From JBBQXH01 sp963710975 (GTDB taxonomy: Bacteria; Actinomycetota; Thermoleophilia; Gaiellales; Gaiellaceae), in NCBI GenBank assembly GCA_963710975.1, contig CAVQCG010000001.1, positions 496,001-560,000 of the forward strand: a stretch of 64,000 bases of DNA. The letters are read 5' to 3'. Below are positions 17,815-26,571 of the stretch, in pieces; positions within the stretch are counted from its first letter, which is position 1, and each line of letters begins with the position of its first letter. The notes below the pieces were generated by a model. The model saw nothing but the letters and a program-made list of their open reading frames with translations, was not told the DNA's origin and made no database searches. The position numbers and the translations under genes are program-made.

Positions 17815-18738
17815 GCGCAACGCTCAGCTACGCGCTCGTCACACCCGTCCGTGATGAGGTGGCAAACCTCCCGCGCGCTCGTGCGCGAGCATCGAGTCCC
17901 AGACGCTGCAGCCCACGCGCTGGGTCATCGTCGACACCGGCTCGACAGACGGGACAGTCGAGCTCGCGACGCGCCTTGCCGAGACGCACCCCTGGATCGA
18001 GCTTCGCGTGCTCGAGGGAGCGCGGCGAGATCCACCGCGGGGCACCGATCGTCGCATGCGATGCATCTCGGCTTCGCCGCACTCGACGACGAGCCGCCGG
18101 ACATCGTCGTGAAGCTCGACGCGGACGTCTCCACGGAGCCCGACTACTTCGAGCGCCTCGCGGAGCAGTTCGGACGCGATCCCTCGCTTGGTATCGCCAG
18201 CGGGAGCGGCTTCGAGCAGGAGGACGGCGTCTGGGTCCGCCGCCACATCAGCGGCGATTCCGTCTGGGGCGCCACGCGCGCCTACCGTTGGGAGTGTCTC
18301 CAGGATGTCCTGCCGCTCGAGCGAGCATGGGCTGGGACGGCATCGACCAGCTGAAGGCGAAATGCACGGCTGGCGAACAGAGATCCTCCTCGACCTCCCC
18401 TTCCGCCACCACCGGCTCGAGGGTGAGCGCGACGGGAGTCGAGCGACCGCCTGGGCGACAGCCGGGCAGGGCTCCTATTACATGGGCTACAGATCCTGGT
18501 ACCTCGTGCTCCGGGCGCTGCACCACGCCCGAACGGAGCCCGCCGCGCTCGCCATGATCACCGGGCTATGCCGGCGCGGCGCTACGCCGTGAGCCGCAGT
18601 GCCCGGACGCCGACGTCCGCGCGTACCTGCGAGGATCAGCAGCGCGTGAGCGCGATCCCGCAGCGCATGCGCGAAGCGTTGGGGCGCCGTGAGATGCCCA
18701 TCCGCGCCACCGCCGGCGAGAAGAACCCACCTTTTTGA
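17811..18738 (+). pseudogene. GT2 glycosyltransferase, tandem copy 1 (multiple indels)
   Basis: This is readable as a GT2 protein only by switching frame several times (near 17875, 18030, 18320, 18370 and 18620). The pieces are SYALVTPVRDEVANLP, WVIVDTGSTDGTVEL, DIVVKLDADVSTEPDYFERL, VWVRRHISGDSVWGA, and a tail QQRVSAIPQRMREALGRR ending at 18738. The metal-binding DAD is present. Every segment aligns with the next gene, so this is one half of a tandem duplication. No internal deletion larger than a base or two is needed, so sequence error may explain the breaks as well as true decay does. Confidence 0.7.
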
Positions 18739-18753
18739 CCTCGTGAGGCCACG

Positions 18754-19618
18754 ATGACGTACGCACTCGTCTCACCGGTGTTGAACGAGGTCGAGAATCT
18801 CCCGCGGCTCGCTGCCTGTCTGCGCACGCAGAGTCTGGCTCCGAACGCCTGGTTGATCGTCGACACGGGATCGACTGACGGCACCGTTGAGTTCGTACGC
18901 GACCTCGCCGAAGAGCTCGACTGGGTCAGCGTCATCGCGATACCGCCGGCCGAGTTCGACCGGGGCCGCCCCATCGTCGATGCGATCCACGAGGGGTTTG
19001 CGGCTCTCGCGAACGACCCGCCAGACGTCGTCGTCAAACTCGATGCCGACGTCTCGATGGAGCCCGACTACTTCGAGCGCCTCATGGCCGCCTTCACGGC
19101 CGACGACACCCTGGGCATGGCCAGCGGCAGCTGCCTACGAGCTCGAGAACGGCGCCTGGGTGCGCAGGCACATGACCGGCGATACCGTCTGGGGTGCGTC
19201 GCGGGCGTATCGCTGGGCGTGCCTGCAAGATGTCCTGCCGCTCGAGGAGCGCATGGGCTGGGACGGAATCGACCAGCTGAAAGCGAACATGCGCGGCTGG
19301 CGCAGCACGATCCTGCTCGACCTTCCCTTCCGCCACCATCGCCTCGAGGGCGAGCGTGAAGGAGCACGCCGCACTGCGTGGTCGGTCGCGGGACGCGCCT
19401 CCCACTACATGGGATACCGCCCGTGGTACCTGGTCGCCCGCGCGCTTCATCACGCCAAGGCCGAGCCAGCGGCGCTCGCCCTCATCTCGGGATACGCCGG
19501 AGCGGCGCTACGCCGCGAGCCGCAGTGCCCCGACGCCTCGGTCCGGGCCTACCTGAAGAAGCAGCAGAGTCTCAGCGCGCTTCCGCAGCGGATGCGCGAA
19601 GCGCTCGCGCGTAACTGA
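18754..19618 (+). CDS. GT2 glycosyltransferase, tandem copy 2 (one frameshift)
   Basis: A GT2 transferase of about 288 residues. TYALVSPVLNEVENLPRL opens it, then LIVDTGSTDGTVEF, VVVKLDADVSMEPDYFERL with the DxD-like DAD, and WVRRHMTGDTVWGASRAYRW. The C-terminus is QRMREALARN. One frame change occurs near 19130, where SGSCLRAR becomes SGS..YELENGAW. It begins 15 bp after the restored end of its paralogue. EERMGWDGIDQLKANMRGW and the MGYRPWYLVARALHHA membrane-proximal region are shared by both copies. The pair may add two similar sugars in succession. Confidence 0.8.
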
Positions 19619-19655
19619 GACGCGCGAAGCCACCCGACCGGCCTCGCCCGCCCCT

Positions 19656-21184
19656 TCATTCATCAGTCAGACTTGCTCGGCCCGCAGCGCGTGTGCGCAT
19701 GCTTGCGAATCGCAGCGCAACGCGGCTCGGCACCGGCGCTTCTCGAGGGCCGAGGAGCAGTGCCGCGCACCCAGTCCGAGCAGGATGAAGAGAGCGAACG
19801 TCACCTGGACGAACGAGAACGCGTCGAAGGTGAGCATCCCGACCGCGAAGGCCGTGACGGACGCCGCGAGAGCAACGAAGAGCCACCCGTCGGGCGACGT
19901 ATCCTCTCTGGCTCTACGCGACAGCTGGCGCACCGTCCGGCCGAGCAGCCAGACCCAGCCGATCGTTCCGACGAGGCCGAGCTCGAGCAGCGTCCCAGCC
20001 ACTGGTCGTCCAGGATTCGCGCGTTCTGGCGCTCCTTGTCGACGATCCGCGTGCCGTAGCCCTGACCGATTAGCGGTCGCGCGGCAAATTCGTCGAGAGA
20101 CGGCCCGATATCGGCGATGCGACCGCTCCCCCGTGTCGTTGGATCCTTCTCCTGCTCATGGATGATGCCGCCCTGGGGGAAGAATGCGCTCTTCATCGAG
20201 GAGAACGTTCCCGGGAGGACGAGCGGAACGAGGACGAGCAAGACCGGGAGGAGCGGCCAGAGCCGCCTGGTTGCCTTCGGCCTGAGCCAGAGGAAGACGA
20301 TGAGGACGACCATGCTCATCAGGATCGCCGTGCGCGAGCGTGTGGCGAGCATCGCCAGGAGGAGGATCGCAACGGCTGCCCACCATCGCTTGTGCCCGGT
20401 TCGCCGCGCCAGGTAGACGGCGATCGGGATGAGCAGGACGAGAAGCGCGCCGAGCGCAATCGGGTGTTCTGCAGAGGCATAGGCGCGGAGGCGTCCGTTG
20501 CCGTGTTCGAGCGACCAGGGCAGCACACCCTCGCTGAGAAACGGCATGACCGACGTCAGGTGGTGAAGGCGTTGTAGTCGGTACGTCCTTCGACGATCGC
20601 GAAGGCCGCGACGACGGCTCCACCACCGACAAGAGCGGCAAGCAGGAGGTCGAGCTGCTTCCACGACCGTACGACGCTCACGATGACGGCGAAGACGAGT
20701 ACGAAGCTGGCGAAGAAGGTGATCTTCTTCGCGACGTCCGCCGACACGTCGAGCTGCTCGATCCGGTCGATGTTCGCGATCACGGACCCGATGATCGCAA
20801 GGCCGATGACGAAGAGGGGCGCCTCGAGGCCGCTCCGGCGGGGCCGGACGCGGCTGAATCCACCAGGATCGCCGCGAGCCAGAGGAGGCAGATGACAGCG
20901 ACGAGCACGCGGTATGGCTCGAGATCGAACGGGAGGCTGCCTGGAAGCGTGTAGCGGTGGATCGGGATGAACAGGATGACGAGTACGAGGAGCCCGAGGA
21001 GCGTCGACCACCGGAAGAGCATGGGCGACGAGACGGCGGCAACGAACGCGCCAGGGCGACGAGCGAGATCGGAACCGGGTGAACGTCTGCTGCGACGGCG
21101 ACGACGAGCAGCGCCATCGAGGCGAGCACGACCGCTGCGAGAGCGATCGGCCCGCGCTCGATCCGTCCGGCTGCTCGTGGACAC
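19656..21184 (-). CDS. O-antigen ligase/polymerase-like membrane protein (frameshifted)
   Basis: Restored across frames this is a polytopic protein of about 500 residues: many hydrophobic helices, a central SAEHPIALGALLVLLIPIAVYL, and the extracellular block TRSRTAILMSMVVLIVFLWL. It then reads PLIGQGYGTRIVD and LLELGLVGTIGWVWLLGR. These last motifs are characteristic of the O-antigen ligase/Wzy family, which joins or transfers glycan units at the outer face of the membrane. The GTG at 21184 follows the Wzz-like stop by 4 bp. Frame changes lie near 21120, 21060, 20850, 20560 and 20000. The exact 3' end (19656 or 19667) is uncertain. Confidence 0.75.
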
Positions 21185-21188
21185 GCCG

Positions 21189-21999
21189 CTACGCCGCGGA
21201 GCCCGAGCCGGTCGCCGGCAAGCTGTCGGCCACGTCGCCCGCCGGCGCGTTGCCGTCGCCGGCCGCGCTCTCGTCCTTGCCCTTGCGCTTGCGCTTGCGC
21301 CCCTCCGGGAGGAGGTTCGCCAGGATCAGCGAGAGAGCAACGACCCCGAGCAGAACGGCGAGGAGGACGACTATCGGAAGCGTGTACGACTTGGCGGAGA
21401 GCACCTTCGCCGGCCCGGCCTCCTTGACGGTCTGGATCTCGACCCGGTCACGCACGGGGATCGCGTTCTCGTCCTGCTGGTCTGAGAGATAGGTCACGAG
21501 TGCGGCAGTCGAACGCTCCGCGAGCGCCTGAGCCTCTTCCCTCGAGCTCGAGATCCCGGCAATCGAGATGAGCGGCAGGGCGTCGTCCTGGTTGTCGGAG
21601 GCGAGGAGTGGTGCGGCCTCGACGCGACCGTCGATCGGTCCGTCCTTGAGCATGAGCTGTCGGATGGGGTCGCTGTCGGCAAGACGAGAGTAGAGGATCG
21701 CGAGGCTCGACAGCCTGACGGGATCGGCGAACTGGGAAGTCCGCGGGGCGGTGATCAGATCCTGTCGTCGGGTCGAGCGTCAGCCTGCCCCAGGGGAAGC
21801 CCTGCTGCGTCACGAAGACGGTCGAGTAGCTCGCGAACTCCTCGGTCTGGCGCCCGTACGCGAGAATCGCGAGACCGATCCCGACGACTAGGCCAATGAT
21901 GACGAGAGGCTTGAAGCGCCAGAGAGCATGGCCGATGAGCCGGAGATCCACGCCTCCGCCGTCACCGTCGCGCCCGCTCGTCTTCGGCACGGCCGCCAT
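21189..21999 (-). CDS. Wzz/chain-length-determinant-like membrane protein (one frameshift)
   Basis: The N-terminal helix FKPLVIIGLVVGIGLAILAY is followed by an extracytoplasmic domain of about 150 residues. This includes YSTVFVTQQGFPWGR and the NIAG-like SIAGISSSREEAQALAERST. A second helix, TLPIVVLLAVLLGVVALSLIL, and a Lys/Arg-rich cytoplasmic tail end the protein. This two-helix layout is that of polysaccharide co-polymerases (Wzz), which set polymer length together with the polymerase encoded just downstream. There is no kinase domain. A frame change near 21755 divides the gene. Its start lies inside the 3' end of the LuxR-type regulator gene. Confidence 0.75.
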
Positions 22000-22270
22000 C
22001 TCGGACGGCGCGTGCCGCTCCGATGCCGAGCCGGCTCAGGTACATCGAGGTCGCCTCGGTTCGGTTCGTGACACCGAGCTTTCGGTAGATGGCGGCGAGA
22101 TGGAACTTCACTGCGTGGACAGAGACGTCGAGTTGTTCGGCGATCTCGGCGTTCGTGAACCCCATCGACATCATCTCGAGCACCTCGAGCTCGCGGGCTG
22201 AAAGGCGCGCGAAGGGCTCACGAACGGCGTCGTCGTGGGGCAGGCTGGACTGGGCAGATAGCTCGGTCAT
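21962..22270 (-). CDS. Single-domain LuxR/NarL-type HTH regulator
   Basis: A 102-residue DNA-binding protein with no receiver or sensor domain. LSARELEVLEMMSMGFTNAEIAEQL starts the four-helix LuxR HTH, and HAVKFHLAAIYRKLGVTNRTEA is the recognition and dimerisation part. The ATG at 22270 is the chosen start; a frame reaching 22315 adds residues unlike the family. It is divergent from a GT4 gene, with a strong palindrome between them (22339-22356) that is a plausible binding site. It heads the Wzz-polymerase operon by overlap. Without a receiver it may respond to concentration, a ligand or a partner response regulator. Confidence 0.8.
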   Translation of the reverse strand: MTELSAQSSLPHDDAVREPFARLSARELEVLEMMSMGFTNAEIAEQLDVSVHAVKFHLAAIYRKLGVTNRTEATSMYLSRLGIGAARAVRDGGRAEDERARR

Positions 22271-22338
22271 GCCTCGGATCGTAGGTAGCGCCCGGCTGAG
22301 ATGCCAACGGATCAAAGGGCCAGCGCTGCGGGTACCGT

Positions 22339-22356
22339 CCTAGCTCTTCGGCTAGG
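22339..22356. promoter_or_regulatory. 18-bp palindrome, candidate LuxR-type operator
   Basis: CCTAGC-TCTTCG-GCTAGG is a perfect 6-bp inverted repeat with a 6-bp spacer. It sits between the divergent LuxR regulator (start 22270) and the GT4 gene (start 22413). Many LuxR/NarL proteins bind inverted repeats of this size as dimers. One half, CTAGC followed by TTCGG, is also seen at 13212-13223 in the other divergent promoter of the locus. The regulator-site link is inference. Confidence 0.45.
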
Positions 22357-22412
22357 TCAAACCTCGCCCGCCGCCCGTGGCCACTCCGCGAAACCCGCAC
22401 TACGTTCGAGGT

Positions 22413-23499
22413 ATGGCGCATCCGGCTGCGACGCTCCGGCTCGCCTCGTTCCCACCGGTCATCTCGACCAACCCGTACCAGCGGCTCCTGTACGGAGCCC
22501 TCGCCCGCTGCGGTGTCGAGCTGGTGGACGGGGCACGGTTCGACCTCGGCTGGCTCCGGCGTGCACGCCATCGGGTGGACACGCTGCACTTCCACTGGCC
22601 CGAGAGCTACTACCGCTACGACGGCGGCCTCACCCGCTTCGCGCTTCCGCTCTCGTACGTGCGGCTCGTCCTGATGACCATCCGCCTCAGGGCGGCACGC
22701 ATGTACGGCTACAGGATCGTCTGGACGGTGCACCAGGTGGTTCCTCACGAGACGACGAGCCGGCGCCTCGACCGAGCGGCGGCTCGAACGCTCGCCCGCT
22801 CGTGCGACGCCCTCGTCGCCCTCGACGAGGAGACGGCCGACCGGGCACGCGAGCTGCCTCGGCGAAGGTCCGGCGCGGAAGCTGACCGTCGTACCCCACG
22901 GGTTCTACGTCGGCGTCTATCCGAAGGGCCGAACGGCGGACGAGGTTCGCGCCACGCTCGGCATCCAGCCGGGATGGACGGTCGCCCTCTGCTTCGGGCT
23001 CCTCCGCGCCTACAAGGACATCGGCCTGCTGCTCGACGCGTTCCGGCTGACCGACCTACCGCGGACCGCGCTCGTCATCGCAGGCCCGGCGATCGACGAC
23101 GAGGTGGGTCGGGTGATCGGCCGCGCGGCAGCCGCAGACCCGCGTATCCGACCGCTCCTCGAGTTCATTCCCGACGAGCAGGTGGCTGAGCTGTTCAACG
23201 CCGCCGACATCGCCGTGGTCGCACGCAGCGACGGCGGGACGTCCGGCTCTTCCGCCCTCTCGCTCTCGCTCGGAACACCCCTTGTCGCAGCACGAACCCG
23301 AGCCTCGGAAGCGCTGCTCGGGGGAGAGTCGGCAGGTTGGCTCTTCGAGCCAGGAGACCCGGAGTCGCTCCGGCAGACGCTCGAGACGGCGCTCGCCGAC
23401 CCGGCAAAGATCGAGGCGCGGGGTTCGGAAGCGCTGCGACGCGCCTCCAGTCTTCCCTGGTCGACCATCGCCGAGCAGACGATCGCGGTGCTCGCATGA
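22413..23499 (+). CDS. GT4-type glycosyltransferase (one frameshift)
   Basis: The restored protein is about 362 residues. The N-terminal domain contains SFPPVISTNPYQRLLYGAL, TLHFHWPESYYR and IVWTVHQVVPHE, a pattern typical of mannosyl/glucosyl transferases of the GumK/AceA kind. The donor domain has LTVVPHGFYVGVYP, ALCFGLLRAYKDIGLLLDAF, FIPDEQVAELFNAADIAVVA and the nucleotide-sugar block GTSGSSALSLSLGTPLV. The frame changes near 22860, between TADRARE and GPARKLTVV. It is translationally coupled to the next gene by ATGA and leads a run of polysaccharide genes to 25936. Confidence 0.82.
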
Positions 23500-23978
23500 G
23501 CCCCGCCCCGGACGGCCGGGTCGACGTGCTCCTCGCGTGCTCCGCAGGCGGCCATCTCCTGCAGATGCTGCGGCTTCGCGGCGCCTGGGAGGACTTCAGC
23601 CGCGTGTGGGCGACCGACGACACGAGCGATGCGCGCTCACTGCTTCGCGACGAGAACGTCGTCTTCGCACGCACGCCGACGAATCGCAACGTGCCGAACC
23701 TCTGCCGCAACCTCGTGATCGCGTGGCGGCTGGTGGCGCGAACCCGTCCCCGAGTCCTGTTGACCACCGGGGCCAGCACGGCCGTCCCCTTTGCCTGGAT
23801 CGCCCGGATTCGCGGAGCACGCATCGTCTACGTCGAGAGCCTGACCAGGGTCGACGCGCCCTCGCTGAGCCTCCGGCTGATCGCACCGGCTGCCGACCGG
23901 ATCTATGTCCAGTGGCCCGAGCTCCGCGAGCGGGTACCCCGAGCGCGCTACGCCGGGTCCGTCCTCCCCCAGCCATGA
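23496..23978 (+). CDS. PssD/Alg14-like glycosyltransferase membrane subunit
   Basis: A 160-residue protein: VLLACSAGGHLLQML is the N-terminal Gly-rich motif of Alg14/PssD, VLLTTGASTAVPFAWIARI is the membrane-contacting helix, IVYVESLTRVDAPSLSLRLI follows, and YVQWPELRERVPRARYAGSV ends it. Alg14/PssD anchors and presents the lipid acceptor, while its partner Alg13/PssE supplies the donor-binding half. That partner is encoded immediately downstream with an ATGA overlap, so the split enzyme is complete here. Bacterial homologues transfer glucuronic acid or a similar sugar in exopolysaccharide synthesis; the sugar here is unknown. Confidence 0.88.
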   Translation: MSPAPDGRVDVLLACSAGGHLLQMLRLRGAWEDFSRVWATDDTSDARSLLRDENVVFARTPTNRNVPNLCRNLVIAWRLVARTRPRVLLTTGASTAVPFAWIARIRGARIVYVESLTRVDAPSLSLRLIAPAADRIYVQWPELRERVPRARYAGSVLPQP

Positions 23979-24451
23979 TCTTCGTCACCATCGGGACGAA
24001 CGAACCGTTCGACCGTCTCCTCGATGCGGTCGACCGGTTGACGACCAGCGAGCCGATCGTCGTCCAGTGCGGATCCTCGGGAGTCCGGCCGGCCCGGGCC
24101 GAGTGCGTCTCCTACCTCCCGTTCGAGACCGTCCTCCGGTACATGAGCGAGGCGAGGGTCGTCGTCTCGCACGCGGGCGTGGGCTCGATTCTCGCGGCTC
24201 TCGGCTGCGGCAAGCGTCCTGTCGTCGTCCCTCGGCTCCACCGCCTCGGAGACGCGGTCGACGACCATCAGCTCGAGCTCGGGCGCAAGCTCGCGGACGC
24301 CGATCTCGTGACGCTCGTCGAGGATCCCGATCTGCTGGAAGCCGCCATTCAGCCCGACGGCGACCGCGGTCGCATGCTCGGAGACTCCGATGGGCGCCTG
24401 GCAACGGAGCTCCGGGGATACATCACGAGTCAGGTCGCGGCACGCCCGTGA
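23975..24451 (+). CDS. PssE/Alg13-like glycosyltransferase catalytic subunit
   Basis: A 158-residue GT28 C-terminal-like domain. MIFVTIGTNEPFDRLLDAVD is the diagnostic Alg13/PssE start, VSYLPFETVLRYMSEARVVVSHAGVGSI is the nucleotide-sugar binding region, and RPVVVPRLHRLGDAVDDHQLEL carries the conserved Pro-Arg and Asp-His-Gln triad. It works as a heterodimer with the preceding PssD-like protein. Both junctions are 4-bp overlaps (ATGA upstream, GTGA downstream into the flippase), so the three are made together. Confidence 0.9.
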   Translation: MIFVTIGTNEPFDRLLDAVDRLTTSEPIVVQCGSSGVRPARAECVSYLPFETVLRYMSEARVVVSHAGVGSILAALGCGKRPVVVPRLHRLGDAVDDHQLELGRKLADADLVTLVEDPDLLEAAIQPDGDRGRMLGDSDGRLATELRGYITSQVAARP

Positions 24452-25936
24452 CCCCCGCAGCAACCGATCGCCTCCGCTCGCAGGTCTTCCGGGGGATCGC
24501 CTGGAAGATCGCGTCCCAGCTCGTTCGTCAGGGCTCGCGCGCGATCGTCGCGATCATCCTCGCACGCCTGCTCGCACCGCACGACTTCGGCCTCGCAGCA
24601 ATGGTCGTCGTCCTCTCGGGCCTCGTCTTGATCTTCTCCGATCTCGCCCTCGGGGCGGCGCTCGTCCAGCGGCGAAACCTGACCGAGAAGGATCGGTCGA
24701 CCGTGTTCTGGACGAGTCTCCTGGCGGGCGTCGTCTTCACGCTCATCGGGGTTGGCTGCTCGGGCCTCGTGGCGGACTTCTACGGCGAGCCGGACGTCCA
24801 GCCGCTGTTCGCTGCCCTCTCCCTCAGCTTCTTCATCACAGCTCTCGCCACCGTTCAGAGCGCGCTCCTGACACGCGAGATGGACTTCCGCAGCCTCGAG
24901 CTCCGGCAGATCGCCGGGACGCTGGTCGGAGCGGTCGTCGGCATCACGGCAGCCGTCATGGGGCTCGGCGCCTGGGCGATCATCGCCCAGCAGCTCACGA
25001 TCGCCTGCGTCTCGACGATCCTGCTCTGGCGGTTCTGCGAGTGGAAGCCCCGATTCACGTACTCGTGGGCGAGCTTCCGGGATCTCGGGGCGTTCGGCGG
25101 ACGCGTCTTCGGCACGCGCCTGCTCTTCTACGCGAACCGCAGCGCCGACGTACTCCTCATCGGCCGCTTCCTCGGGGCAGCAGCGGTCGGCGCGTACTCC
25201 ATCGCCTACAGCGTCATCCTCTTTCCCTTCAATCAGATCGCCGGCCCGATCCAGGAGGTTCTCTACCCTGCGTTCTCGAAGATGCAGGACGACCCGGGCC
25301 GGATGGCCGCCGTCTGGATCGGCGTCAACCGTGTCGTCGGTGCCGATCACCATCCCCTCTCTCGTCGGCCTCGTCATCGTGGCGCCCGACTTCGTCACCG
25401 TCATCCTGGGTAACAAGTGGGATGCCGCCGTGCCCGTGATGCAGATCCTCGCCTGGGTCGGGCTCCTCCAGTCGCTCCAGCGGCTCAACTCGAGCATCCT
25501 CGAGGCCCGAAACCGCACGAAGACCCTCTTCCGGTATTCGATCATCGTGCTGGCAGCGAGCCTCGTCGGATTCATCGGCGGCCTGCACTGGGGGATCGTC
25601 GGAGTGGCGATCGGCTACGCCATCTCGAGCACGATCGTCGAGCCCTACTACTCGTGGCTGACCGCCCGCGCACTCGACACGTCGCTCTGGACGTTCGTGC
25701 GCGGTCTCTCAGGTGTCGTGATCGCCTCTGCGGTGATGGGCGTGTGCGTCCTCGTTGCACGCATGCTCCTCGTCGACGCCGACGCCCCGGCTGCCGTTAC
25801 CCTCATCGTCGAGGTTCTGGTCGGCGTCGTCGTCTACGTCCCGTGCTGCCTCTGGCGCGTTCCCGAGATCACCGCCGAGATACGCGGCTTCCGCGCCCGG
25901 CGTGCGGACCGCCATGCGGTCGCCGCCGGCTCGTGA
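24448..25936 (+). CDS. Wzx-type polysaccharide flippase (one frameshift)
   Basis: A MOP-superfamily transporter of about 495 residues with many helices. Opening features are FRGIAWKIASQLVRQGSRAIVAIILARLL, typical of the MviN/Wzx/PST group, and LLAPHDFGLAAMVVVLSGL. SRNLT-like ALVQRRNLTEKDRSTVFW and a central PFNQIAGPIQEVLYPAFSKMQ are the conserved loops of this family. The frame changes near 25340, with RVVGAD/SVPITIPSLVGLV reading naturally after correction. It flips the lipid-linked repeat unit made by the preceding enzymes. The GTG at 24448 overlaps the PssE stop. Confidence 0.85.
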
Positions 25937-26565
25937 GCAGTGGTCCGATGCGGCTGATCATGGCTGCCGTGCTCGCGGCCGGGCTCGCTGCGGGCTGTGG
26001 ATCCGGAGCGACCGCCCCGGCGAACGTGGATCAGGAGACGGCAGCGCAGACAGGGCTCATGGGCACGCCGGTCGCGTCGGGTACGACCGCGACGGACTTC
26101 GCGCTACGCGACCAGGACGGGCGGACCGTGCGTCTTTCGAGCGAACGAGGAAAACCGGTGCTGGTGACGTTCCTCTACACGCACTGTCCCGATGTCTGCC
26201 CTCTGATCGCAGAGAACTTGAACGCCGCGCTTCGCCGGCTCGGCCCCGCACGGGACGACGTTCGCGTCATCGCCGTGAGCGTCGACCCGCGCAACGACAC
26301 GCCGGAGGCGGTACGGCAGTTCGCGGCCGAGCATCACCTGCTCCCGCAGTTCAGATACCTGACGGGTACCGCGGAGGAGCTCGCGCCGGTGTGGCAGGCC
26401 TACAACGTCCTCGTCGAGCCACGCGGCTCGCTCGAGCAGCTGTCCCATGGCTCGTTCACCCTCCTCGTCGACGCGAAGGGCAACCCGGTTGCCTACTACG
26501 ACCCGCAGACGCCGGCGGGCACGTTCGCACACGACCTCCGCACCGAGCTTCGCGCGGCTAGCTGA
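25933..26565 (+). CDS. SCO1/SenC-family lipoprotein
   Basis: A protein of about 205-210 residues with a lipoprotein signal (LIMAAVLAAGLAAGC, lipobox Cys) and a thioredoxin-like SCO1/SenC domain. TFLYTHCPDVCPLIAENL holds the CxxxC copper/redox pair, and LSHGSFTLLVDAKG the conserved metal-binding His. SCO proteins deliver copper to cytochrome oxidase or act as extracytoplasmic thiol reductases. The GTG at 25933 overlaps the flippase stop; the ATG at 25948 is an alternative. The next gene, convergent, is a probable copper radical oxidase, so a copper-supply role for that secreted enzyme is an interesting alternative to cytochrome oxidase assembly. Confidence 0.85.
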   Translation: MSSGPMRLIMAAVLAAGLAAGCGSGATAPANVDQETAAQTGLMGTPVASGTTATDFALRDQDGRTVRLSSERGKPVLVTFLYTHCPDVCPLIAENLNAALRRLGPARDDVRVIAVSVDPRNDTPEAVRQFAAEHHLLPQFRYLTGTAEELAPVWQAYNVLVEPRGSLEQLSHGSFTLLVDAKGNPVAYYDPQTPAGTFAHDLRTELRAAS

Positions 26566-26571
26566 ATCTCG

